In this document: positions 12,501-22,954 of the stretch, piece by piece
Numbering within the stretch: position 1 is the first letter of the stretch
Layout of the letters: each line of letters opens with the position of its first letter
DNA from: Poa pratensis
Taxonomy: Eukaryota; Streptophyta; Magnoliopsida; Poales; Poaceae
DNA: 64,000 nt
Direction: 5' to 3'
NCBI GenBank assembly: GCA_947311845.1
Contig: CAMZMU010000063.1
Location: 117,973,414 to 118,037,413, forward strand
Position numbers and translations under genes: made by a program
Notes under the pieces: model-generated
Seen by the model: only the letters and a program-made list of their open reading frames with translations
Database searches by the model: none
Told to the model about the DNA's origin: nothing

Positions 12501-12857
12501 GCATCGAGGCTCCAGAAGGTGGGCCCCACGCGGCCTAGGGTTTTGGCCGCGTGGGCCACCCCCTTTTGGCCCTCGAGCCTCCGTTTGTTCGCTTCCTTCG
12601 CTCCCAGGTCTTCTTTCTTCCAAATATTGATGCTCCTAAAATTGCAAGTCATTTGGACGTCGTTTGGGTCCATGAAACATCAAAATATAGAAAATAGGGT
12701 TTTTTGCCTGCGCAGGGTTAATTCCAGAAAAATAGGGGAACTTGTGAATTATTCCCAAAATCATTATAAAACATTGATATAACCCTTATATGATGCAAAT
12801 ATGATTGGAATATGAATAAAATAATGCAAAGTTCATGTATGCATTTTACATGCATCA
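9514..12857 (-). repeat. 5' LTR of the Athila-like element, split by a solo LTR
   Basis: Same LTR as 3367-5048, in two blocks (9514-10373 and 12020-12857) separated by the nested insertion at 10374-12019. Differences from the other LTR are few (single substitutions and short indels), so the element is moderately old. The nested insertion is younger still. Confidence 0.92.
10374..12019. mobile_element. Solo LTR (1,646 bp) nested in the Athila-like LTR
   Basis: The insertion starts TGATACGTCTCC and ends GCCACCA (TG..CA) and is flanked by TTCCC at 10369-10373 and 12020-12024. The intact LTR copy shows the empty site at about 4217. No terminal direct repeat is present inside, so this is one LTR left by unequal recombination and not a complete element. 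Inside are a GC-rich leader at 10600-10930 and two adjacent ATGCAT palindromes at 11503-11529. The open frames at 10497-10932 are overlapping and compositional, not genes. Orientation is not certain. Confidence 0.88.
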
Positions 12858-12862
12858 GCGGC

Positions 12863-13099
12863 GTGGCCCCCCAGGGGAGATGGGATGACGATGACGCCTT
12901 CGTGCGGTCTCGACGAGGCCCTCTCTCGAGAGGCGTGTGGGGTTTTCTCTGTTTGGTGCCACTCAGCGGTTTGTGTTGGTTTTCGCCGGGTTTGGCCGGC
13001 GAGCGGTGCGTTGTGTTGTACGGTTTTTGGCCGGTTTTCCTTATAAACTGTCCAACTCTTTTCGACTTAATCAATCAGGCATTGCCTAAGTTCGAAAAA
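12863..13099 (+). mobile_element. LINE 3'-end fragment, right half with poly-A
   Basis: Continuation of the LINE fragment from 3366. It ends 'cattgcctaagttcg' followed by A residues, which merge with the target duplication at 13100. The poly-A end gives plus-strand orientation. No protein motif is preserved. Confidence 0.75.
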
Positions 13100-13112
13100 A
13101 AATCCTAGTGTT

Positions 13113-13209
13113 TCGTAGTTCATATGGTATGTGCGTGTAAACATGGGTAACCACTATACAGTTTCAATAAAATACAATGACTGTGAGTCCTCCCAAATAG
13201 TGCGCATAT
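13113..13209. repeat. Unit A, middle part
   Basis: This 97-bp piece matches 28103-28200 in unit B ('acatgggtaaccactataca') and links the LINE insertion site to the Tat insertion site. It ends with CATAT, the Tat target duplication. Confidence 0.85.
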
Positions 13210-13824
13210 TGTCGTGGGGTTAACACGGCAGATGTTACCATGGGGTAACTTGTATGTTGGGGCAAGGCGCCTTGGTCCTTCAAGAGATGGCCACGCTCGT
13301 TGGGGAAAAAGGGTTTACCCAGGTTCAACCTCTCCATTGGAGATAAAGACCTACTTCCTGCTTCTATGTTATTGATCTCGAGGTCTCGATAACTCGGCTA
13401 CGACAACAGAGCCGGGTTACGAGACAGGTTACAAGGGTTTCGCTTGATAACGGTGATATCGAACTAGGGTTAAGACTTCTACTTCTTAGGACTTAGAACT
13501 TGGAACTTATCTATCTACGTTCTGGGAGCCCGCTTATATAGACATCGGGTCTCCCGAACATACAATGAATACCGAGTTACATACGAGCCCGGAGTCCTAC
13601 TCTAGGTTCCTCTTGACCTTCCGTAGCCTCCAAGTCACCCGGTTCCTTCCTTCACTAGGACTCCAGTTCTTCTAGGTCCTTCCTTCTAGGGACGAGTCAT
13701 GTTAGGCGCACTGGCCCAACTATAACCCGGCCCACATCTTGTACACATCACCCGAACCAAGCCTTGGGCCGTCCGACTGATTATTCCTTGGTCATGAGTA
13801 TACCGGGTTATTATCCCCCCAACA
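13210..13824 (-). repeat. 3' LTR of the 13-26 kb Tat element
   Basis: 615 bp, TGTCGTGGGG..CCCCAACA. It is nearly identical to 25643-26255, with only scattered base differences, so the insertion is recent compared with the surrounding unit A sequence. Minus-strand sequence just outside its inner edge (13825-13839) reads AAACTTGGGGACTAC, a polypurine tract. Confidence 0.95.
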
Positions 13825-13839
13825 GTAGTCCCCAAGTTT
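13825..13839 (-). other. Polypurine tract of the Tat element
   Basis: On the minus strand AAACTTGGGGACTAC abuts the LTR. This is the plus-strand DNA priming site expected next to the 3' LTR and confirms the orientation. Confidence 0.7.
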
Positions 13840-14152
13840 GACTTGCATAAGCTCATCTGTTGCTTCACTTGATAATCTTGATCTTGATTTGATTACTCGA
13901 GGGTAGCTGCTGATGGGATTATCCAAGTTAAACTCCTGAAAACAAAATAAAGATCATTAACACTGAATGGCCGGGTTATGTTTCAGACCAGCTCCTTTTG
14001 GCGGTTCTTTTATAACCCGGCTTTTCTTTCGCACTTATCCCTCTGGTCAACGACCAGGGAACATTTTCTGACACATTCTCTCGTATCTTTGACCCATAAT
14101 CAAAACAGAATCTTATCTCCTCGTTTCACGCTCCTAGGGTTTCACCCTAGGG

Positions 14153-14161
14153 CTATAAATA
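14153..14161 (+). promoter_or_regulatory. TATA box of the antisense gene
   Basis: CTATAAATA lies about 30 bp upstream of a C/T-rich leader and 300 bp upstream of the coding start at 14470. It is on the strand opposite to the retrotransposon genes. A 'ctagggtttcaccctag' motif precedes it, typical of plant housekeeping and telo-box-like leaders. It supports independent transcription of the antisense gene. Confidence 0.6.
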
Positions 14162-14179
14162 GTGGGCCGCAGTAAAAAT

Positions 14180-17100
14180 GGGTTTCACTTCCCATTCACC
14201 GCGCCCCTCTTCTTCAACCTCCGTCTTCTCTCTCCTCAGCTAGGGTTAGGTTCCTCCAAGCTCACCGCGCCGCCGCCGGCCATCGGAGCTCCGCATTGCC
14301 ACAGCTAATCGCCGGGAAATCAGCTCCGCACCAGATCTCCACAAGCTCCGGTAAGTTTTTCACTCCCGCATTTGGTTTCCATCTGGATCTTGACTTGCTC
14401 TTTCTCGGCTGTTCTTGAGCTCGGTTTTTTCCATTTCTTTTCTTGCTATTTTCCAGATCTTCAGATCTCATGGCACCCAAGGACCGAGGAAGCTGAAGGC
14501 CAAGGCCAAGGCCGGTGATGGCGCCACCGCATCGGCTTCAAAGAAGATCAAAAAGACCACCAAGCCCAATCTGATTACGGCAACTGGGCCAAATCCATGG
14601 CTACACAGTCCAAGCTTGAAGAACTGCTGAAGCCGGTGTTCTTCCTCTTCAGTCGGAAATCGATTGGAGAGGGACTGAAGAAGAGACTCGGCCCCCCCAG
14701 GAAGGTGAAGTTATCTGTTTCTTGAACATGTCACCCGGGTTTTCGTCCCCGGGTCATCCTTTCTTTAGAGATCTTCTTCATCACTACGGCTCCGGGTCTT
14801 CGATCTCACCCAACTCCGTTTTGAACATTAGTAACTACATAGTTCTTTGTGAATCTACTTATGCACTCCTCCCAGCTTAGCTCTTTTCCTGGAGCTATTC
14901 TTGTGCAAACCTCAGCGTGAGCACAAGAATGGCCCCTCTTGGTCTGTGGCGGTGTTTCTATTCAACGCCGCAAAGGCTCTGCCATGCCTTCTCTAGAACT
15001 TCATACCCACGTAAAGCATTGGCAAAAATCATACTTTTACTGTAAAGCCAAGATACCTTCTGGTGAACACCCTTTACCGGGTTATTCGGTCGAGCCCCTC
15101 ACTCTCAACAGCAACATGAACTCTTTTGCCTCTGACGCTGAGAGAGAAGCTCTCCAGCCTCTCCTCAAGAAAATCTCTGTTCTGGTCAAGCACGGACTTC
15201 GTGGAACCGATCTGATCAAGACTGGATGGGTTGGCGAATTCAGCCCAACAGTATCCGCAAGAAGCTCCTTTGCGATTACTCGGGTCATCTGACTGACTCC
15301 CTCCGTTACTCGGAGAAGTCCTATCCCACCACTGCATGAACAAGGCTATCAAGGCCTTCCTCGCTGAAAAGGTTGAGACAATCAAAGACAATGGCCTTCT
15401 GCCATTCAGTAAGAATAACCCGGCACCACCAGTAAGTACCGACTGATAAAAATCTCAATAACATATTCTTTCTCAATTGTAAACTGATATTTTTACTTCT
15501 ACTTTTTCACTAGGAATCTGATGACTGGTGGCAAGTTGAAACTCCCCCTGCCACTCCTGAGGCAGATGATGATGAAGATGATGATGACGAGGCTCAGTCC
15601 TCGAGTGAAGAAGAAGAAGAAGAAGAAGAAGAAAAAGAAAGGAAGAAGAAGGTGAACTTGACTCCCTTGGCCACTTCTTCATAAGCTTAATTGAGAACGA
15701 AACTCAACCCAATTTATCCACTGATGCCCATTTATAATACCAGAACCGGCTGAAAAGTAGCCACTCCTTCACCCGGCCATAGCTCTGAAGCCACTGAATC
15801 TGCTGCTACCGGGAAAAGGAAGGCTCGCACTATCTGTGCCAAGGTGCCATATTCTCGCATATCCACAGAACCATATTCTTATCTTGCTATGCAAAAACTC
15901 AACCAAACTCTTCTTCAAAAATCTTCGCAGAGTTCTGCTGAACCCTCTACCAAGAGGAGAGCTACTCGGACCTCCCCTGGTGAGGATCCTCTTAACCCGG
16001 GAATCCCAAACATTCCATCTCCACGCCGTCCTGGTACTTCTTTTCCAACTTTGAACCACAAAAACATCCCTCTGATAGTTATCCTTTAGCTGGTCAAATC
16101 CGAGTTTCTAAATCATACTCTCTTACAGCTTCTTCAGGCTCCAGCAACGACCTCCCCCGTGACTTTCAAGTCAATACCGGGTAATACAATATCCTTCTTT
16201 ACTTGTATTTACTTTCATCAACTTTGTTTCTTTTGCTTTTCTTATATTATCTTCTACTTGCAATTTCAGGGCAAAAGCTACTCTTAGTGGTGCTCCAAGC
16301 CCTCCCATTGCTGAGGAGGATAACTTGGAGAACACTCCTGAAAAACATGCTGAGCCGACTGATGAGAACAGACAACTGACCAGATGAATGTTTCTCCTTC
16401 TCCTGCTGAAAAACCGACTGATCCAGAAGTCGTGATCACAGGAGCTTGCTTTACTGAGAAGATCTCTCCCCTCAAAACTGCAACCAAGTTTGTTGCCTCT
16501 GAAAGAAGTCCAAGCCGACTGATAAAGGCGAAGCTCCACTGTGCCACATATGGCCATACAAACTTTGAAGGTCTATTGACTGAGTACAACACACTGAAGC
16601 TTACTGAGGGCAAACTCGTGGATTCTCTTGTCCAAGAACATCAGGTACACATCTTTTCCTCTTCATATCTTATATACCAAACCTAGTCCCCAAGTATCGA
16701 GTAAACTGTCCTCAGTCACTCGGTACTTGAAAATATATACTCTTTCTGCCTTCATTTTGAAAACTTCAGAATATCCCAGTCCCCAAGTTCCGAGTTATCA
16801 GTCTACGATAACATGGAACTTGTTTTACTTTCTGATTTCAAATCCTCATTAATTCTGCCTTTCATCATAACAATACTTTCAAATCCTCATAACCCCCAAG
16901 TTCCGGGTAATATGTTCACATTTTATCTGGAACTTTGAAGATGTGCTACTGAATAACTTGTAAAAACTTAAAAGACATACCAGTCCCCAAGTGCCGGTGA
17001 TCTGCTCTTCAGTCACTCGGAACTTGTATAAATACTCTGCCTGTATATAATTTACTATCAACTGTTCTTTCTTGCATTGCCGACTGAAATTATTCAGCCC

Positions 17101-18161
17101 CATGTTTCTAACTTGCTATTTTTTTCAGAGGTATGTGTCCCATAATGACCAATACTTGCCAAGACCAACCAACTCCTTGAAGTTGAAACCAAGCTGCGCA
17201 AGGAAACTGAAGTTCATGCTTCAGACTTGGAGAAAACAATTGAATCTCTAACTGCAGAGAACACCAAACTGAAAAAGGAGTTGGAAGAGGCTGGAGATAA
17301 TACAAGGTCTGCTTTGACAAGATGGTCAGTGTCCAGAAATACTTGGACACCCTGAAAGACCATATCAAGGATATCCTCAATCCACTCATTGGTAAGCACC
17401 ATCTCTTTTCACTTTTTTCTTCTTTACTCGGCTTTCATATACTAACCCATCATACTTTTCAGGTGAGCAAATGCTGCCATCAGGAGATCCTATCCAGAGA
17501 AATTGAACTGCTTGAACACCATCATTCGGCAATTCCAGTTTGGCACTTCTGAGATTATGAAGCGTGTTAAGAGCAACTGTGCTCCTCCCCAAGTAATATT
17601 CGAGTCCCTGCATCAGCTTTCCACGATCCCCGAGTGGTTAGACCTCTGGACGCGCTCAGCATGCCGGGTTGGCGCAATGCGCAGTTTAGCTTGCCAAAGC
17701 CTACAACCCGCGCCTTAACCTGGCTCCTTTTGTCAAAGGATTCCCTCAATACAATGCTGATGGCACCAAGTTTGGGGGAAAAGATTCAAAAATTGCTGCC
17801 CAAACCCGGCCTATTGCTTGCAAATTGCTGAGAGCCTCATCTATCGGTTTTCCAAGATGCAGTGGATGAGACAACACTCCAATCCCCACTCCTGAACCCG
17901 AGCATTTTGATCTATTGGCCAAGCTGAGAGACTCCATTGCAAAGAAGAAGAAAGCTGCAGCGCCAAGTACTTCTACTCCAGTTGTCCCTGCACCCAGCTC
18001 CTACCACGCCAATCATGGAAAAGCCGGCTGATGTTGCTAAGGATACTGCAAAGATCAAGGCTGCACAAGCTAAGTCCCAGGCCAAAGCTCCTGAAGATAA
18101 CCCGGCTTCTGCCGAAGCTGAAGCTGCCAAGGGAACCTCAACCGATAACCCGGCTATCTGA
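14180..18161 (+). pseudogene. Antisense multi-exon gene carried by the Tat element (PF04195-like transposon protein)
   Basis: Runs opposite to gag-pol between integrase and the 3' LTR. Proposed exons, each bounded by GT and AG: 14180-14350 (leader), 14457-15431, 15514-15651, 15743-16180, 16270-16644, 17129-17391, 17463-18161. It begins at ATG 14470 with MAPKDRG and a Lys/Ala-rich stretch. A conserved region follows (WQKSYFYCKAKIPSGEHPLP, DAEREALQPLLKKISVLVKH) that resembles the N-terminal region of plant 'putative gypsy-type transposon' proteins (Transposase_28). Exon 3 is extremely acidic (EADDDEDDDDE and a Glu run). Exons 5-6 give a predicted coiled coil (KTIESLTAENTKLKKELEEA). The tail is Ala/Lys/Pro-rich and stops at 18159-18161. 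Frameshifts (about 14490, 15290, 17800) and an in-frame stop break this copy. Function is unknown. Comparable antisense ORFs are known from Grande/Retand-type elements. Confidence 0.72.
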
Positions 18162-18911
18162 GCCAGTTTTCATGCTACCTTTTCCTGCAAAACAATTATT
18201 CGGCCAATGGGCATTGTAATATGCTCTGAAATACTTTGCCTTTTATTTGATGGTGCGTCTGTGCACTATATGAAATACTCAATATTTTGTAATAACTTAT
18301 ACTTTTTATGGTTTAGATGACCCTTTTGGTTTATCTTTAGCTTCTTATCAGTCGGCTTTCACATGACTTTCTCAGTTGCTACTTTTTCCTTTGCTAAAAC
18401 AGGGTCAAACTAAGTCCCAGCATGGGCATCATAGTTGATTGAATTAACAAGTAAGCAATCTGGTCATAAAATTGTGAGTAACATCAAACTGATAGGCAAG
18501 TTTAACCAAGAACAAAATTAAGGCTTAAAAGCCGGGTCTTAGGATTAAAACTTATGAATTTATAATTCATAAGTCCCCAAGCCCTGGATCAATGTTTACA
18601 AGTAAAGGCTTAAACTATGCATCATTACCCCACTGATCTCAAACATCTCTATGCGTGCTCTCTTGGGCAACAGCTATAGGACTTTTTGCTAAGCACTCCT
18701 TTGGGCAAGCTTTATAAACATAAACTATGCATAAAAAGTAAAACAGAAAAAGATTTCTTCTCAATACTCTTCTTTATTAAAGATACACCAGCAAGCCGCC
18801 TCATTAAAAACCTTCCAGTCCCCTTAGGTACCCTGGTAAGGAAAAGAGCGCGTCTGAAACCTGCTGGGGGTTACATCGTGTGTTACATAACTCGGCCTAG
18901 GTTCATGTTCA
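18162..18911. other. Spacer between antisense gene end and integrase end
   Basis: AT-rich, with no protein-like frame. It holds the 3' ends of two convergent transcription units: antisense gene from the left, gag-pol from the right. An imperfect inverted stretch 'cttatgaatttataattcataag' at 18550-18572 could form a small hairpin. Confidence 0.5.
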
Positions 18912-20201
18912 CTAGGTATAATATGGGCGAAGATGAGCAATGTTCCACGGCCGCTTCGTCTCTTCCATAGGAAGGATAGCATGGTCCGTGTTGTTCTCTT
19001 CACCTTTCTCTCTCACATCTATCAGATAATATGAACCATTGTGCAATTTCCGACTGATAAGGAACGGCCCTTCCCATGGAGGAGTTAGCTTGTGCATCCC
19101 TGACTGATTCTGTCTGAGCCGTAAAACTAAATCTCCTTCCTGGAAAGTTCTTGATCTTACTCGGCGACTATGATAGCGCAAATCTGCTGATAAACTGCGG
19201 ACCGTTCCAATGCTAACTCACGCTCCTCTCGAGGGCATCAATCGAATCCTCCCTTGCAATTGCATTGCTTGACTCCACATACGCCGCCACTCTTGGCGAG
19301 TCATGGACTATATCACTCGGTAACACTGCTTCTGCTCCATACACCAGAAAGAACGGTGTACGCTTGGTTGATCTATTCGGGGTTGTATTGATCCCCCAAA
19401 CCACTGCAGGTAACTCTTTCACCCAAGCTCCATACGCCTTTTCAATCGGAACTCGAAGTCTTGGTTTGATTCCTTTCAATATTTCCTGATTACTCCTTTC
19501 TACCTGCCCGTTGGCCTGTGGATGTGCCACCGAAGCAAGGTCTAATCTGATTCCCTTCTCTTTGCAGAATATCTCTGTTTCACCGAGTGACATGTTGGTC
19601 CCATTATCTGTGATGATACTGTGAGGATAACCAAACCGACTGATAATTTTCTTCAGAAACGTGACAACTTTGGAAGCATCACAACTTGTAACTGGCTCTA
19701 CTTCAACCCACTTAGTGAACTTATCAACAGCCACCAAGAGATGAGTTTTCTTGCACGATGTCATCTGAAAGGGCCCCATCATATCAAGACCCCAAACTGC
19801 AAACGGCCAAGTGATTGGTATTGTCCTCAATTCCTGAGCTGGCACATGCTCCTGTCTTGCATATCTTTGACATCCATCACATGCCCTAACAATCTGCTCT
19901 GCATCCTTGAAAGCTGTAGCCAAAAGAATCCATGCCTAAATGCCTTGGCCACCAGAGACCTAGATGAAGCATGATGACCACAGTCCCCAGCATGTATCTC
20001 TTGCAAAATTTGCCTTCCTTCGACTGATGAAACACATCGCTGATAAACTCCAGAAACACTGCGCTTGTACAACTCACCATCAATTACTGCATAACCGAGT
20101 GATCTTCTGACAATTTGTCGCGCCATAACTTCATTACTCGGCAAAATCTTCCTTATCATATAATCCAGATATGGTTCAGTCCACTCAGGAATCTCATGCA
20201 A
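18912..20201 (-). pseudogene. Integrase of the Tat element
   Basis: Integrase inserts the cDNA copy into the genome. Minus-strand blocks in order: linker (EIPEWTEPYLDYMIRKILPS), zinc-binding HHCC region (ending in CDGCQRYARQEHVPAQELRT), and the catalytic core with D (WGLDMMGPFQ), D (IITDNGTNM) and E (ANGQVERSNQEILKG). The core continues through GINTTPNRSTKRTPFFLVYG to a C-terminal DNA-binding region with LVLRLRQNQSGMHKLTPPWE and IAHLRPYYT. A frameshift separates the zinc domain from the core (about 19880-19920) and another separates the core from the C-terminus (about 19200). All three catalytic residues are kept. Confidence 0.9.
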
Positions 20202-20209
20202 CGCTGCTA

Positions 20210-20941
20210 CTAACTCGGAATCTTGATCTGGACTTCATCTTCCTCTTCACCCGGAAGTTGGACTGATGGCTTCCATAACTCGTCCAGGAACACATTAGGT
20301 GGAACTGGCTCTCTACGTGATCCCAATCTTGACAAAGCATCTGCTGCCTCGTTTTTCCTTCTATCAATATGATCCACCTGGAATCCTGAAAAGAATCCAG
20401 CTGCTTCATCAACAGCCCTTCTGTAAGCCGCCATCTTCTCATCTTTCCTGTCCCAAGTCCCAGAAACTTGCTGCGCTACAAGATCCGAGTCACCAAAACA
20501 CATGATCCTTTTGATGTTCATCTCCTTGGCAATGCGCAAACCATGTAACAAAGCTTCATACTCAGCAATATTATTGGTGCAATCGAAGTGAATCTGAAGA
20601 ACATAACTCATCTTATCCCCTTTGGGTGAAGTGAGAACCACTCCTGCTCCTGATCCCTCATACTGCTTGGATCCATCAAAATGCATAACCCATGACTTAT
20701 AACTCGGCGCCTTGGGTGGTGCCGTGCTTAACTCGGTCCAATCATTGACAAAATCAATCAAGGCTTGTGACTTAATCGCTGTGCGAGGCTCATACTTGAT
20801 GTGATAATCACCCATCTCAATCGCCCACTTGGCAATTCTTCCAGTAGCTTCAGTATTGCACACAATGTCTGCCAATGGTGCTCCACTCACCACTGTAATG
20901 GGGTGTTCTTGAAAGTAATGCTTCAATTTCCGACTGGCCAT
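20210..20941 (-). CDS. Second (archaeal-type) RNase H of the Tat element
   Basis: This open block starts with the tail of the first RNase H/connection region (KLKHYFQEHPITVV) and then holds a complete extra RNase H. It has WVMHFDGSKQYEGSGAGVVL, the middle acidic motif NNIAEYEALLHGLRIAKE, the D in FGDSDLVAQQ, and the C-terminal NEAADALSRLGS. A duplicated RNase H of this archaeal type downstream of the normal one is diagnostic of the Tat lineage. It is thought to degrade template RNA during reverse transcription after the first RNase H became a connection domain. The block is intact in this copy. Confidence 0.9.
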   Translation of the reverse strand: MASRKLKHYFQEHPITVVSGAPLADIVCNTEATGRIAKWAIEMGDYHIKYEPRTAIKSQALIDFVNDWTELSTAPPKAPSYKSWVMHFDGSKQYEGSGAGVVLTSPKGDKMSYVLQIHFDCTNNIAEYEALLHGLRIAKEMNIKRIMCFGDSDLVAQQVSGTWDRKDEKMAAYRRAVDEAAGFFSGFQVDHIDRRKNEAADALSRLGSRREPVPPNVFLDELWKPSVQLPGEEEDEVQIKIPS

Positions 20942-22063
20942 GAAAACGCCAAAAACTAACTTCTGCCACTGGGATACCTCTGTTTAGCCGGAGTCAAAAC
21001 CTCACTGACATAATAAACCGGCCTTTGAACCAGATGCTCCTTTCCTTCTTCTTTCGCTCTACCACAATAACTACACTAACTGCTCGGGAATTCGCAGCTA
21101 TGTACAACAGCATGGGCTCCTTTGGAGCTGGAGCAGCTAAGATTGGTGCTTTCGATAATGTTTCCTTCAATGCCTCCAGGGCTTTATCAGCTTCCTCATC
21201 CCAAACAAATTTATCTGACTTCCTCAAGAGTCGGTATAAGGAATTGCTTTCTCTCCCAGTCGGGATATGAACCTACTCAACGCAGCCACGCAGCCCGTGA
21301 TCTTCTGGACTTCCTTCAATTCAGTCGGCTTTCCCAACCTATTGATTGCTGCTATCTTTTCCGGGTTTGCTTCAATCCCACGCTCGGACACAATAAAGCC
21401 GAGTAATTTTCCTGATGGAACTCCAAACACACACTTTTTTGGGTTAAGCTTCATCTGAAACCTCCTTAAGTTAGCAAAAGTTTCTCTCAAATCATCAATA
21501 AATGTCTCAGCCTTCTTTGTCTTGATCACCACATCATCAACATACGCATGCACGTTCCGATCTATCTGCTTCTCAAAACAACTCTGGATGCACCTCTGAT
21601 AAGTTGCTCCAGCATTCTTCAGTCCAAATGTCATGTTCTTGTAACAAAAAGCTCCAAATGGGGTGATAAATGATGTCTTCTCCCAATCTTCCTCTGCAAG
21701 CTTGATTTGATGGTATCCTGAATATGCATCCAGGAAACACAAAAGATCACTACCTGCCACAGCATCTATGATTTGATCAATCCTTGGTAACGCAAACGGA
21801 TCCTTCGGACAATGCTTGTTCAAACTTGTGAAATCAATACACATCCTCCACTCATTGTTCTTTTTCAACACTAAAACCGGGTTAGCCAACCACTTTGGAT
21901 GTAACACTTCCATAATGAATCCTGCGGCGAGTAAACGAGCTATCTCTTCTCCTACAATCCTTCTTCTTTCCTCATTCAATCTGCGCAATCCCTGTTTAAT
22001 CGGTCTTGCTTTAGGATCAACATGTAAGCGGTGCTCAGCGAATTCAGTCGGTATGCCTGGCAT
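20942..22063 (-). pseudogene. Reverse transcriptase and first RNase H of the Tat element
   Basis: The RT block (22063-21224) is open and contains the standard motifs: MCIDFTSLNKHCPKDPFALP, FLDAYSGYHQI, FGLKNAGATYQRC, and the catalytic HAYVDDVVIKTKK. The thumb/connection follows with FTGC-like ITGCVAALSRFISRLGEKA. A frameshift near 21225 separates it from the first RNase H piece (KFVWDEEADKALEALKETLS, LLYIAANSRAVSVVIVVERK), which breaks again near 21000. The YVDD active site is retained. Confidence 0.9.
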
Positions 22064-22191
22064 GTCACTAGGTTTCCATGCAAAGACATCCCGATTCTCA
22101 CGGATGAATTCGATGAGCGCGCTTTCCTATTTGTCAGTCAGATTTGACCCGATAGAGAACTGCTTGGACGAATCACCCGGCACGAAGTCAA

Positions 22192-22875
22192 TCATCTTGG
22201 TATCTGAGCCGCTTTGAATTTCGCCCTCTCTTCGGTCATTGGTTTCTTCAAAATTGTCCCATCATCCGGGTTTGTGGTAGCTTTGTAGTAATTCAACTCC
22301 TCTTCCGCACAGGCTTGTTCTGCCATAACAGCATCACCTTCCTCACATTGTAACGCCAACTCACGACTGCCATTGACTGTGATAATACCTTTGGACCTGG
22401 CATCTTCATCTTTAAGTACACATAACACGGCCTCGCCATGAATCTAGCAAAAACGTTACGGCCAAAGAGAGCATGATAGGGCTCTTCAATTTGACCACCT
22501 CAAAACAAATCATCTCAGACCTGAAATTATCCTTTGATTCTCCAAACGCGACCTCCAATGTTATTGTTCCCTCTGGTCTTGCCGACTTTCCAGGACAATA
22601 CCATGAAAGATAGTACTGGAAGGGTGAAGCTGCTTGGCTGTGAAACCCATCCGGATGAATGTATCCCAATACAGAATGTTGATGCTACTACCTCCATCCA
22701 TAAGAACCTTGTGTAAAATATAACCCGAAACCTGAGGTGCAACAACTAAAGCCAACGCTCCAGGTGCATCTACTCGGGCCGGGTGATCCTCTCTAGACCA
22801 AGTGATCGGATACTCGGACCACTTCAAATATCTCGGAACTGCGGGAAGAACGGCGTTGACAGCTCTTTTCTTCAA
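22192..22875 (-). pseudogene. Aspartic protease region of the Tat element
   Basis: Two or three overlapping frames on the minus strand make up the protease. The first contains YPITWSREDHPARVDAPGA and the active site VLMDGGSSINILYWDTF (DGG in place of DTG/DSG). After a frameshift near 22560 comes the flap and core (FGESKDNFRSEMICFEVV). It ends with a linker towards RT that includes ELALQCEEGDAVMAEQACAE. The order gag, protease, RT is kept, and frameshifts make it non-functional. Confidence 0.8.
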
Positions 22876-22954
22876 TTTCTGATCTCTCCGACTAGTGCTG
22901 GAAACTGTAATATGATACTGTCCTCGATTTAACTCTTGGGGTTTTGCTGGAAAC

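Larger units (their letters stand above)
3367..12857 (-). mobile_element. Athila-like Ty3/gypsy LTR retrotransposon, gag-protease only
   Basis: A complete LTR element read on the minus strand. Both ends are TG..CA, and the 5-bp TSD GCGGC is visible at 3362-3366 and 12858-12862. LTRs are 3367-5048 and 9514-12857 (the latter interrupted by a solo LTR at 10374-12019). The primer-binding site matches the 3' end of tRNA-Asp, as in the Athila lineage, and an A/G-rich polypurine tract abuts the other LTR. The 4.5 kb interior encodes only gag and an aspartic protease. RT, RNase H and integrase are absent, so the element must have been mobilised in trans. The organisation fits Triticeae Athila-type non-autonomous families such as Sabrina or WHAM, but the family name is not proven here. 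Confidence 0.93.

Noticed and set aside
12215..12782. ORFs in the right Athila-like LTR, matching ORFs at 4410-4968
   Set aside because: They are repeated because the LTR is repeated; the frames differ between the two copies by indels, so no coding constraint is visible.
18550..18572. Small palindrome 'cttatgaatttataattcataag' as a possible terminator
   Set aside because: Plant polymerase II does not use such hairpins as terminators, and it is AT-rich enough to arise by chance.
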